A program made the position numbers and the translations under genes. Shown in pieces: positions 23,657 through 31,019 of a stretch of 64,000 bases of DNA. How positions within the stretch are numbered: the stretch's first letter is position 1; each line of letters opens with the position of its first letter. Source of the DNA: CAYOID01 sp964573115 (GTDB lineage Bacteria; Desulfobacterota; Desulfovibrionia; Desulfovibrionales; Desulfothermaceae). The stretch covers positions 1 to 64,000 of the forward strand of contig CAZNIP010000001.1 of the NCBI GenBank assembly GCA_964573115.1. The letters run 5' to 3'. A model generated the notes under the pieces. The model was not told where the DNA came from, made no database searches, and saw only the letters and a program-made list of their open reading frames with translations.

Positions 23657-24193
23657 ATGAGCAACACTGACGTCGACGTCCATAAAGCAGACACCCTGGC
23701 CCCCTACATCGGGCAGGATTTCTTGACCTGGCTCTGGTTCACCACGGAACAGACCCAGGGAACGATCCAGACGGCCGGTGGAGAGGTCTATGCCCTGGTC
23801 ATGGAGCAGAGGGTCTCTGTCCAGGGCGGGGAAGGCGAGTCCCGGGATACGGCTGTCAGCAGCGGTCCCCGTTCGGAGCTCCGGGAGGCCAGGCTGGGGC
23901 TGCAGAGCGGGAAAAAAGTGCACCAGGCCAGGGTCAGAATCGAAAAAGACGAGAACGTCTGGCAGCTGCAGATCAAGGCCGAAGATTTTGCCCTGGGCTC
24001 AGTCAAGACCCCCAAGGTGGACATGAAGCTCGAGGAGGGGGAGGACCCGGATGCCAGGTTCCTGGAGAAGGTGTACCTGCTCGAGGTCGCCCAGGAGGTG
24101 GTGGACGACCTCTTTCAGCTCTTTCTGAGCAAGAGGTTCGGGCCTGAGTGGGAGCGTGAAATGGCAGCGATCAGGGAGTGGATCAGGACCTGA
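23657..24193 (+). CDS. Probable RdgC C-terminal half
   Basis: 178 residues. It begins FLTWLWF (residues about 23-29) where E. coli RdgC has LTEWVR. It carries RSELREARLGLQSGKKV and IEKDENVWQLQIKAEDFALGSVKTPK, which align with the E. coli stretch containing IEAGKVVTKLAL, IQFVMCDDGSLKRLK. It ends with a helix (VAQEVVDDLFQLFLSKR) like the RdgC C-terminal helix. I therefore read it as the missing C-terminal half of the protein encoded just upstream, on the same strand and 115 bases away. It is in a different frame from the upstream gene, so simple stop readthrough would not join them. GTG 23654 is an alternative start; AGGAG at 23642 serves either. Confidence 0.6.
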   Translation: MSNTDVDVHKADTLAPYIGQDFLTWLWFTTEQTQGTIQTAGGEVYALVMEQRVSVQGGEGESRDTAVSSGPRSELREARLGLQSGKKVHQARVRIEKDENVWQLQIKAEDFALGSVKTPKVDMKLEEGEDPDARFLEKVYLLEVAQEVVDDLFQLFLSKRFGPEWEREMAAIREWIRT

Positions 24194-24218
24194 TCAGGGC
24201 TGCAGAGGGCTGATAAGG

Positions 24219-24235
24219 CTCGTGCAGGGCACGAG
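24219..24235. other. Short hairpin between convergent genes
   Basis: CTCGTG-CAGGG-CACGAG, six pairs, between the rdgC C-terminal gene and the convergent monooxygenase-like gene. There is no T-run, so a terminator role is only possible. Confidence 0.3.
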
Positions 24236-24247
24236 GGAGTCACGGCC

Positions 24248-24535
24248 CTAGCCGTAGAGGTACCTGGAGTAGGTGGTCTTCTGCCCCAGGAGGTCATCGA
24301 TCTTTTTCTGCACTTCCTGCCGCTGGGGGTTGTTGAACCAGGCATCCCATTTCTCCTTGGACTTCCAGGTGCTGATGACCAGGTACTCTTCCGGGCTGTC
24401 CAGGTTGCGGAGTGTTTCACCGGAGATGTATCCAGGCTGGGATGTGGCCAGAGCCCGGAGCTGGAGCAGGAAGGGCCGAAGTTGGTCCTGCTTGTCCTTG
24501 GGCACCTTTCGAGTGATGATGATCTTGATTTCCAT
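24248..24535 (-). CDS. Antibiotic biosynthesis monooxygenase (ABM) domain protein
   Basis: 95 residues, a single ABM fold with the dimeric alpha-beta barrel pattern: MEIKIIITRKVPKDK, LRALATSQPGYISGETLRN, PEEYLVISTWKSKEKWDAW and a C-terminal QKTTYSRYLYG. Relatives include haem-degrading IsdG-like enzymes and quinol monooxygenases, but many have no known activity. The typical catalytic Asn/Trp/His set of IsdG is not evident. It stands alone, upstream of a small membrane protein on the same strand. Confidence 0.8.
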   Translation of the reverse strand: MEIKIIITRKVPKDKQDQLRPFLLQLRALATSQPGYISGETLRNLDSPEEYLVISTWKSKEKWDAWFNNPQRQEVQKKIDDLLGQKTTYSRYLYG

Positions 24536-24634
24536 GGTCGGCTCCAGAGATTCGCTTTGTTCAAGCGGAGGATCCGGTGAAACGCGTCTGGTCCTTTGTG
24601 TGCAGCTTCAGGGTATTGCCGGACAAAAAGCTTG

Positions 24635-25078
24635 TCAATCTGGTTTTGAGGCCGATCTTTCCCATGCACCGTCGACGAGCAGCGGTGGGCGCCTGTTGCG
24701 TTCACGGATCCAGTTCATGGCCCGAAAGACCGTTCTGCGGCGGACCAGGGATCGCTCCAGGGCGAACTTGCCGGGAAAGTTGGTCATCATGATCCCGATC
24801 AAAATGGTCAGCAGACCCTGCCCGGGCAGGATGAGCATGGCCATCCCAGCCAGGATGAAACAGATTCCGATCAGGTTCTTGAGAATGACCCAAACACCGA
24901 CCCTGGGGGGGCCGGGTTGTTTTCGAATCGGCCGCCTCTTCTCGGACAGAAAGTAATCGGCTGGAATACGGATGACCAGAAAAGGAATCAGGACCAGACT
25001 GAGCAGGAACGTCAGCACCGAGATGCTCCCCAGCCACCAGAGCAGGCCTGAAGGGTCCTGGAGCAGGAAATCCGTCAT
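24635..25078 (-). CDS. Small membrane protein of the PGPGW type
   Basis: 147 residues. Three hydrophobic segments are visible: residues about 11-35 (WWLGSISVLTFLLSLVLIPFLVIRI), 65-85 (VILKNLIGICFILAGMAM) and 86-100. The text AMLILPGQGLLTILIGIMMTNFPGK matches the PGPGW-family pattern (LPGPGW...GL), here with GQG in place of GPG. A basic cytoplasmic tail follows. No function is known for the family. The start is chosen at ATG 25078 because the upstream part of the frame is not hydrophobic; no clear Shine-Dalgarno is visible. Confidence 0.65.
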   Translation of the reverse strand: MTDFLLQDPSGLLWWLGSISVLTFLLSLVLIPFLVIRIPADYFLSEKRRPIRKQPGPPRVGVWVILKNLIGICFILAGMAMLILPGQGLLTILIGIMMTNFPGKFALERSLVRRRTVFRAMNWIRERNRRPPLLVDGAWERSASKPD

Positions 25079-25112
25079 GGCACATACATAGCCATGTCGG
25101 ACAAGGGGGTCA

Positions 25113-25862
25113 ATGCGTTGCCCTGAATCGAACGCAGCGGAGACACAGATGAGCGCGAGCCGCACCTGCAGGCGATGCGGGTCATGCTGCACCCGGCATG
25201 CCCCGACCCTCCACCATGGGGATGAAGCCCTGTACCGTCAGGGCCTCGTGCGCAAGGAGCACCTGGTGACCATGCGCAAGGGAGAGTGGGTCTATGACAA
25301 CGTCCGCGACGTGCTCATGCTCCTGGACACCGAGATGATCAGGGTTCGACATGGCCACGAGCACAAGGGCTGTCTCTTTCTGGATCACGACCGGGCGGCA
25401 TGTTCGGTGTACGAGCACAGGCCGCTGGAATGCAGGGCCATGAAGTGCTGGGATCTCAGGGACATTCTGGACCTCTATCCCAGGGACAGGCTGACCAGAT
25501 GGGATCTTGTCCCGGCTGAGTCCGCCCTGGGCCAGATCATGGCCGACCATGAAAGCCAGTGTGGCTATGACCGGGTGGCCTCCATCTGCGACAGGCTCCA
25601 GGAGCACGATGACCGGGAGCTGGTCGGTGAGCTGGGGGACATGGTCAAGGCCGACCAGTCTTTCCGGTCTGCCCTCCAGGAGCGGACTGGAGCCGACGAG
25701 CACACCTTGAACTTCATCTTTGGCCGCCCATTGCCCCAGACGCTGCCCCTGTTCGGATTCAGGGCGGAGCTTGGGGAGCACGGCGCGGTGACATTCAGAC
25801 CGGAGTCCATGTCCAGGTCGCGATTGCTGCGGGTGGAGCAGTTGCGCCGGTCAGCCATGTAG
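25113..25862 (+). CDS. YkgJ-family cysteine-cluster protein
   Basis: 249 residues. The N-terminal half has the YkgJ cysteine pattern: CRRCGSCCTRH (residues 19-29), GCLFLDHDRAACSVYEHRPLECRAMKC. This family is thought to bind a metal or Fe-S cluster; its role is unknown. The C-terminal half is helical and unassigned. ATG 25113 (AAGGGGGT upstream) and ATG 25149 (GGAGA upstream) are both possible. The last 12 bases overlap the convergent BPL-N gene. Confidence 0.75.
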   Translation: MRCPESNAAETQMSASRTCRRCGSCCTRHAPTLHHGDEALYRQGLVRKEHLVTMRKGEWVYDNVRDVLMLLDTEMIRVRHGHEHKGCLFLDHDRAACSVYEHRPLECRAMKCWDLRDILDLYPRDRLTRWDLVPAESALGQIMADHESQCGYDRVASICDRLQEHDDRELVGELGDMVKADQSFRSALQERTGADEHTLNFIFGRPLPQTLPLFGFRAELGEHGAVTFRPESMSRSRLLRVEQLRRSAM

Positions 25863-27173
25863 CCTTTCAGTCCATCCCTGTTCGCAGTGACCTGGAAGCT
25901 GAGTCCACAGCAGCTGATCCAGCTCTTGGGCCATGCGTCCATACAGGCCTCCCTGACCCGGAAATGGACCGACAAGGTCCTGTCTCAATGTCTGCAGCTC
26001 ATCCGCCCCTGTTGATGCCGGGGCTCCCTTGCGGCGCAGGGCCAGCTTCTTCTCTTCTGCCAGGTAGGTGCAGATCATGTCCTGAAATTGCCGGGCCATG
26101 GCCATGATGGTCCCGGCCCGATGCCTGAGCAAGGATGTGGTGCCCTCAGAAGGTGGAAGCTCCAGAATCTGATTGACCAGGGCCAGAAGAGTGTTCAGGG
26201 CAAACCCGGGAATGCCGCGCTTCCAGCCGAGGAGCCACGGAGAGCGCCAGCAGAGCAGGAAGTGAGACTGGCCAAGGGTGGCGACCTCATCGAGGATCTG
26301 CCTGATCGAGGTCAGAACAGGGGCGTCCCAGGCCGGGACCGTCCCCTGCAGGCTCCATTCAGGCACTGGGACCGCTTGACAGGCGGTCTCCAGGTAGGGC
26401 GCCAGGAGCTGGACCAGACAGGCATTGGCCTGGGGAGAATTGGGCGATTCCAGATGAGCATAGCTGAGCAGAAACCGGCCCTGTCCACAACGTCCCTGGA
26501 GGATACAGGGATCGTTGAGAATGAGCTCTGGATTGAGATTGATCCCGTAGACGCCTTCCCACCAGGTCAGCTCGTCCCTGGTCATGTCCCCGGCAGGCAG
26601 GTCGGCCACCCAGAAATCTGAACAGGGCGGACCATAGCGGGCAACGACACGAACCAGGTGGCCGTTGCCGGGTTGAAACTGCGACGGCCACCAGACCGGG
26701 GCCTGGATGGCCGTGCCCGCGCCGGTGGACTCCAGGAGGCTTCCTGGTTGAAGGGTCAGCCCGATGTGGCCGCTGAAATTGGGCAGCCGATCGGGCATGG
26801 GTTTTCGCTTCCAGGGGCACAACCCGAGTCCGCCCGGTTCGGCCTGCGGGCTCAGGGCCAGGCCGGCCCCTCCGCAGAAGCCGACATAGTCTCCCCCGCA
26901 GCGGACAAAGGTCTTGACGGCCTTGATGCCCCTGGGCCCCAGAGCCCTGGCCTTTCTGGAGGCGAAGCCTCCAGGGACCATGAGCACCTTGGGCGGGTCT
27001 GAACCCAGAAGGTCCTCTTCGATCTCGGCCGCTTTGACCATCCTGAAGGGCACGCCCAGGAAACTCAGGGCTCTGAAGAGCATGATCCCCCAGAGAAGGG
27101 ACTCGTCCCAGAGCACGGCGACTGGAGGGGCATGAGGCGCGGCCGGGCCGGCTGGCCATGAGCTGTCATGCAT
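25851..27173 (-). CDS. BPL-N domain protein (glutamine amidotransferase-like)
   Basis: About 440 residues, no signal peptide. Residues 15-250 resemble the N-terminal domain of eukaryotic biotin-protein ligase, a class I amidotransferase-like fold: VAVLWDESLLWGIMLFRALSFLGVPF, VLMVPGGFASRKA and the nucleophile-elbow text YVGFCGGAGLAL with its Cys. The C-terminal ~190 residues are helical and unassigned. No biotin ligase catalytic domain is present, so biotin ligase activity is not expected. A TTG at 27209 is an alternative start. It lies 84 bases after the dynamin-like gene on the same strand and may be its operon partner. Confidence 0.75.
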   Translation of the reverse strand: MHDSSWPAGPAAPHAPPVAVLWDESLLWGIMLFRALSFLGVPFRMVKAAEIEEDLLGSDPPKVLMVPGGFASRKARALGPRGIKAVKTFVRCGGDYVGFCGGAGLALSPQAEPGGLGLCPWKRKPMPDRLPNFSGHIGLTLQPGSLLESTGAGTAIQAPVWWPSQFQPGNGHLVRVVARYGPPCSDFWVADLPAGDMTRDELTWWEGVYGINLNPELILNDPCILQGRCGQGRFLLSYAHLESPNSPQANACLVQLLAPYLETACQAVPVPEWSLQGTVPAWDAPVLTSIRQILDEVATLGQSHFLLCWRSPWLLGWKRGIPGFALNTLLALVNQILELPPSEGTTSLLRHRAGTIMAMARQFQDMICTYLAEEKKLALRRKGAPASTGADELQTLRQDLVGPFPGQGGLYGRMAQELDQLLWTQLPGHCEQGWTERLHG

Positions 27174-27257
27174 GACGGCCAGGATAGCAGAGATCAGGGG
27201 GGAAGCCAAACCAGGGAGCTCCCGCCCCCTGGTCAGCTCCGGTCATGACCCTGGAGC

Positions 27258-28745
27258 TCAGGGCTCGGTTGCAAAGTTCTTGCGGATCGAGGAGGCGTCT
27301 TCAGCCGTATCATTGTCCCCGGAGGGATCGGTGAAGGCGTCGTTGAGCTTTTGTATGTAGGTGTTGGTGTCTTCGATGACCCGGGCCAGGCGCTTTTCAG
27401 TGGCCTTGCTCCATCCACTGGGATTGCGCTTCAACAGCGGACGCCACCAGCGGGTGTTTCGGCGAAAGGCCTGGACATAGTTCTGCCTCTGATCCCTGTT
27501 CTTGATCTCCGGGGCGATCTTGGCGATCAGCCGCCTGGCCAGGAAACCGCGAAGGGAAAAGTGCCCCCAGGCCAGGACAAGGACCACGATGGCAGTTCCG
27601 ATCTGAGTTGTCAGGCTGGTCCCGATGGACCCGAAAAACGAGCCCACGGCGCCGGTCACGGTCCAGGCGTCGCTCTTGATGCAGAGGATCAGGAAGATGA
27701 TGACGATCAGCCCGGCGAGGGTCCCCTCGGCCAGGAGCACCTGGCGTCGCCAGCGGTCGATGAAGGATCTGACCGTGGACACGATGTCCCGGCGGATCTT
27801 TTCGGCGGTGTGTTCCAGGGTGCCGACGATGCGATAGGCCCGTTCCACCTTGACGTGCTCGATGCGTCGGGTGATCTCCCCCAGGTCGATGTCCCGTTTT
27901 CTCTTGTACCTGGCCCTGAGCTCTTCATTCTGGATGGGGGCGGCGACCTTTTCGTCATAGATGCTGAAATATTCGCCGGCTGTCAGGCCCTGCTCGGCCA
28001 GGGCCCTCTGCCAGGCCGCAAAGACCTGCTCCGGGTTGTCCTCCTGGGCGGTGACGTCGATCTGATTCAGGATGTACAGGAACTTGGTCCTGTCCCGCCT
28101 TTTGAGGGTCGCTCCCACCAGGTGCTTGAGGGTGTCCCGCATCGAGCCGGGTTCTGGGTGCCGGGCATCGAAAAAGATGAGCACCAGATCGGAGAGATCA
28201 ATGATCCGGTCAGTGATGCGCAGGGTTGACGTCCGCTGGGCATCGGCATCGAAGCCAGGGGAGTCGATGAGGATCTTGCCCCGCAGCTTTTCGCTGGGAC
28301 AGGTCTTGAGCTGGAGGAAGGAGTCAACATGCTTGCCCTCCCCAGGAGCCACGGTTTCAATGGCCTGGCCAATGCCGTACAGGGGGAAGCGGGGGTCAGA
28401 GTCGAGGGCCACTCCGGGCAGGACATGGACACCTTTGTCCGCAGTGTAGCTCATGACGGTGAACTTGTCGTCCACAGCCTGATTCCCGGTGGCCTGAAGC
28501 TTGTAGTCGAGATAGGAGTTGATGAACGTGGACTTGCCGGAGGAATAGGTCCCCAGAATGGAGATCAGCGGCCACCATGGCGTTCGAATGGCATAGGACT
28601 CGTTGTGATTGAAGTAGCCAAGCCCCCTGCTGATCTGGTCCAACTGGCGAAAGCTCCCGACAACCTCCTGGAGGACCGGATTTTCCTGCTCGAGGTGTTG
28701 TTCCAGCTTCCGCAACAGGTCCTTTGTCTGCGCATCTTCGGTCAT
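27258..28745 (-). CDS. Dynamin/EHD-like membrane GTPase
   Basis: 495 residues. The GTPase domain (residues about 60-260) has G1 GTYSSGKST, G3 DSPGFD and G4 NQID. The text between G1 and G3 (DDKFTVMS, FPLYGIGQA) and after G3 (LVLIFFDARHPEPGSMRDTLKHL) resembles eukaryotic EHD proteins, which remodel membranes, more than it resembles Era/EngB. After a helical region there are two hydrophobic segments (about 337-360 and 375-405), then a basic helical tail. The protein therefore looks like a membrane-anchored bacterial dynamin-like GTPase. GAGGAGACAGCCC precedes the ATG. Its upstream neighbour encodes a LysM membrane protein, suggesting envelope work. Confidence 0.8.
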   Translation of the reverse strand: MTEDAQTKDLLRKLEQHLEQENPVLQEVVGSFRQLDQISRGLGYFNHNESYAIRTPWWPLISILGTYSSGKSTFINSYLDYKLQATGNQAVDDKFTVMSYTADKGVHVLPGVALDSDPRFPLYGIGQAIETVAPGEGKHVDSFLQLKTCPSEKLRGKILIDSPGFDADAQRTSTLRITDRIIDLSDLVLIFFDARHPEPGSMRDTLKHLVGATLKRRDRTKFLYILNQIDVTAQEDNPEQVFAAWQRALAEQGLTAGEYFSIYDEKVAAPIQNEELRARYKRKRDIDLGEITRRIEHVKVERAYRIVGTLEHTAEKIRRDIVSTVRSFIDRWRRQVLLAEGTLAGLIVIIFLILCIKSDAWTVTGAVGSFFGSIGTSLTTQIGTAIVVLVLAWGHFSLRGFLARRLIAKIAPEIKNRDQRQNYVQAFRRNTRWWRPLLKRNPSGWSKATEKRLARVIEDTNTYIQKLNDAFTDPSGDNDTAEDASSIRKNFATEP

Positions 28746-28815
28746 GGGCTGTCTCCTCTGGTCTCGGAAGGTTTTTTCGCGTTCACGAGCTGGCCAGCAC
28801 CCATCAAGGCTGGAG

Positions 28816-29460
28816 TCAGGATCCGGGCTCGACCTTGATCTCCTGCCCGGGGTAGATCGGCTCGTTCGGTCCGAGGTTGTTCCAGCGTCTGATCTGATCA
28901 GCGGTGATGTCGTACTGCAGACCGATGCGGAAGAGATTTTCCCCTTCCTGGACTGTATGGGTTCTGACGTTCTGGGCCCCGGATGAGGCTGTCTCTTGGG
29001 GTGAAGATCGACTGCTGCTCAAGAGCTTCTGCTGTCTGTTCTCCAGCCTGGCGATGCTCTGCCTGGCCTGGCTCTTGAATGATTCAAGATCGGTCTGCAT
29101 GGCCTGGAGCTGCTCCAGGACCTGGTCCAGATCGTTTTCAGCGCCAGCCTGGGCCACGCTCTGCCTCAGGTCCTCCTGGTCCTGGGCCAGTCTGGCCATC
29201 TTGTCCTCCATCTCCTGAATCCTTTCCGAGACCATCTTCAGGGTCGAGTGGATGTCAGACTGCGGTGAATCGTCCCCTCCGGCAAAGATGAGGATGAGCA
29301 GGATGAGCAGAAAGGCCCCTCCAATGATCCAGGGGAGGTACTTGTGCAGAAATTCAGGAACCGGCAGCTGGAAGCGCGGGGTCCTTCGGGAGGCTTTGGG
29401 CCGATGAGGGGAGTCGTCCAGGTCTTCAAAGTCGTCGATGAATGTTTTTCGGTCAACCAT
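28816..29460 (-). CDS. Membrane-anchored coiled-coil LysM protein
   Basis: 214 residues. A cytoplasmic basic N-terminus (residues 1-40) precedes one membrane segment (WIIGGAFLLILLILIFAGG, about 44-62). A long coiled coil follows (about 70-150), then a C-terminal LysM domain (HTVQEGENLFRIGLQYDITADQIRRWNN, about 168-212) that should bind peptidoglycan in the periplasm. It bridges inner membrane and cell wall. It is the first gene of the likely LysM / dynamin / BPL-N operon, with a 70-base spacer. ATG 29460 (MVDRK) is preferred over ATG 29469 because GAGG sits at a better distance. Confidence 0.85.
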   Translation of the reverse strand: MVDRKTFIDDFEDLDDSPHRPKASRRTPRFQLPVPEFLHKYLPWIIGGAFLLILLILIFAGGDDSPQSDIHSTLKMVSERIQEMEDKMARLAQDQEDLRQSVAQAGAENDLDQVLEQLQAMQTDLESFKSQARQSIARLENRQQKLLSSSRSSPQETASSGAQNVRTHTVQEGENLFRIGLQYDITADQIRRWNNLGPNEPIYPGQEIKVEPGS

Positions 29461-29523
29461 AGCCTTCATCCTCTTCAGGTTTGCGAACAGGACCAGTTTC
29501 GGAACAGCTCATACAGATCGATC

Positions 29524-29559
29524 ATTGTGCACAATACCACATTGGATGAGGAAAGTAAA
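29524..29559 (-). promoter_or_regulatory. Candidate promoter of the LysM operon with overlapping 12-base palindrome
   Basis: On the minus strand TTTACT (29559-29554), 17 bases, then TATTGT (29536-29531). The perfect palindrome ATTGTGCACAAT (29524-29535) overlaps the -10 box, where a repressor would block polymerase. Confidence 0.45.
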
Positions 29560-29649
29560 TCGAATCAGCCACTCCTGAAGGCAAAGTTCACAAAGTCCGG
29601 TTCAGTAATGGCTTGATTTGTTGTCATGTCTCGGGCATGGGTAGGCGGG

Positions 29650-29692
29650 GGCCATGCTGCAGCCAGGGCAGCAGTCAGGCTGCAGCATGGCC
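29650..29692. promoter_or_regulatory. Perfect 15-base inverted repeat upstream of the GGDEF gene
   Basis: GGCCATGCTGCAGCC (29650-29664) and GGCTGCAGCATGGCC (29678-29692) are exact complements with a 13-base loop. No T-run follows on either strand, so it is more likely an operator or leader structure than a terminator. It ends about 75 bases before the GGDEF start. Confidence 0.65.
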
Positions 29693-29766
29693 GAGGGGAA
29701 AAGGGTTCGGATATCTTCATTCACCAACGGCATCTCCCCGGCCTGGGGGTGGGCTGCAGGATGACC

Positions 29767-31011
29767 ATGGCTGATACGGACAGGCACCAGACGATCGAGG
29801 CCCTTCTGCTGGAGCTGGACGTCTACGCCCAAAAGGGCAAGTGGGACCAGGCGGGAAGGACCATGGCCCAGATCAGGCACCAGGCCGGACTCCTGGCTGC
29901 CCGGAATGATGAGCTGGCCAACGAGAACGAGAGCCTGCGCAGGGAGCTGGGCAAGCTCTCAGCCATGAAAGCCAGGCTTGACAAGAGCCTGCAGAAGACG
30001 GTCATTGACTACAGGGCCAGCATCGACACCTTCTACAGGATCAAGCGCGATATCGAAATCATCCAGAAGATGCGCTCCATGCGCGAGCTGCCGACGATCC
30101 TCGGCCAGGTCCGTTCCTGCCTGGATGTCCAGGAGGTCAGCCTCCTGCTGGAAAGAGAGCGATTCCAGGGTTTTCTCCCCAAGGGCATCCTGACCCTGAC
30201 CGAGAGCAACCTGCTCGAGGTCAGCGACTTTCTGCAGCTGGAAAAAAAAGGGCCAGCCCCGTTTCTCGGTCTGACCCGGGAGCTTCCGCACATTGCCGAG
30301 TTCCTGAACGGAGTTCAGGCCAGGGACCGGGATGCTCTGCTCCAGGGGTCCTGCTTCGTCTATCCACTCATCGACAAGTACGAGCCGGAGAGGATGGTCG
30401 GCCTGCTGTGCCTCTTCGACTCCGATCCCGAGCGCTACTCACCTGAAAAAGCCACCGATTTCTTGGAGCATTTCGGCTATATCCTCGGGTGCACCCTGAT
30501 TTCGGTCTGGGAGCACCAGCGACTGGACCGGGAAAAGGTCATCGACGCCCTGACCGGGGCCTACAACAGGGAGTATCTCAAGCGCCACGCCCCGAGGATC
30601 CTTGATTTTGCCCAGCGGAAGCATTTCCCCATCAGCCTGCTCTTCATCGACCTGGACGGGTTCAAGGCGGTCAACGACACCCTGGGGCACAAGGCCGGGG
30701 ACGGGCTGCTCAGGGCAGTGGTCCGGGCGGTCAAGTCCATCATCCGCCGTTACGACATTTTTGTCCGCATGGGCGGGGACGAGTTCGTGATTCTGCTTCC
30801 AGACACCGATCACGACAGCGGGTCGTCGTTCGGGGAGCGTGTCTTCAGGGCCATCTCAGCCATTTCCGTGGCCGAGTGCACCGGCCTGGAGACCGAGCTG
30901 ACGATTTCAGCCTCCATTGGCGTGGCTGAGCTGGAAGCCGGGGAGTCGCTCCAGGATCTGATCAAAAAGGCCGACAGCCGAATGTACGAGGTCAAACGCC
31001 GGAAAAAGTGA
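29767..31011 (+). CDS. Diguanylate cyclase with coiled-coil and GAF-like sensor
   Basis: 414 residues, cytoplasmic. Residues about 1-90 are helical coiled coil. Residues 95-245 form a divergent GAF-like/DUF484-like domain (VSLLLERERFQGFLP, CFVYPLIDK, VGLLCLFDSDPERYS). The C-terminal GGDEF domain has DALTGAYNREYLKRH, FIDLDGFKAVNDTLGHKAGDGLL, the active site RMGGDEF and an RxxD inhibitory site (RRYD) five residues before it, so product feedback is expected. It should make cyclic di-GMP. ATG 29761 is the alternative start, but AGG then touches the codon. It is convergent with the ParM-like gene, 8 bases apart. Confidence 0.88.
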   Translation: MADTDRHQTIEALLLELDVYAQKGKWDQAGRTMAQIRHQAGLLAARNDELANENESLRRELGKLSAMKARLDKSLQKTVIDYRASIDTFYRIKRDIEIIQKMRSMRELPTILGQVRSCLDVQEVSLLLERERFQGFLPKGILTLTESNLLEVSDFLQLEKKGPAPFLGLTRELPHIAEFLNGVQARDRDALLQGSCFVYPLIDKYEPERMVGLLCLFDSDPERYSPEKATDFLEHFGYILGCTLISVWEHQRLDREKVIDALTGAYNREYLKRHAPRILDFAQRKHFPISLLFIDLDGFKAVNDTLGHKAGDGLLRAVVRAVKSIIRRYDIFVRMGGDEFVILLPDTDHDSGSSFGERVFRAISAISVAECTGLETELTISASIGVAELEAGESLQDLIKKADSRMYEVKRRKK

Positions 31012-31019
31012 GGACCTGG

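Noticed and set aside
23539..23657. Stop-codon readthrough joining the two RdgC halves
   Set aside because: The second half is in another frame and a TGA follows after about 36 codons, so readthrough alone cannot fuse them.
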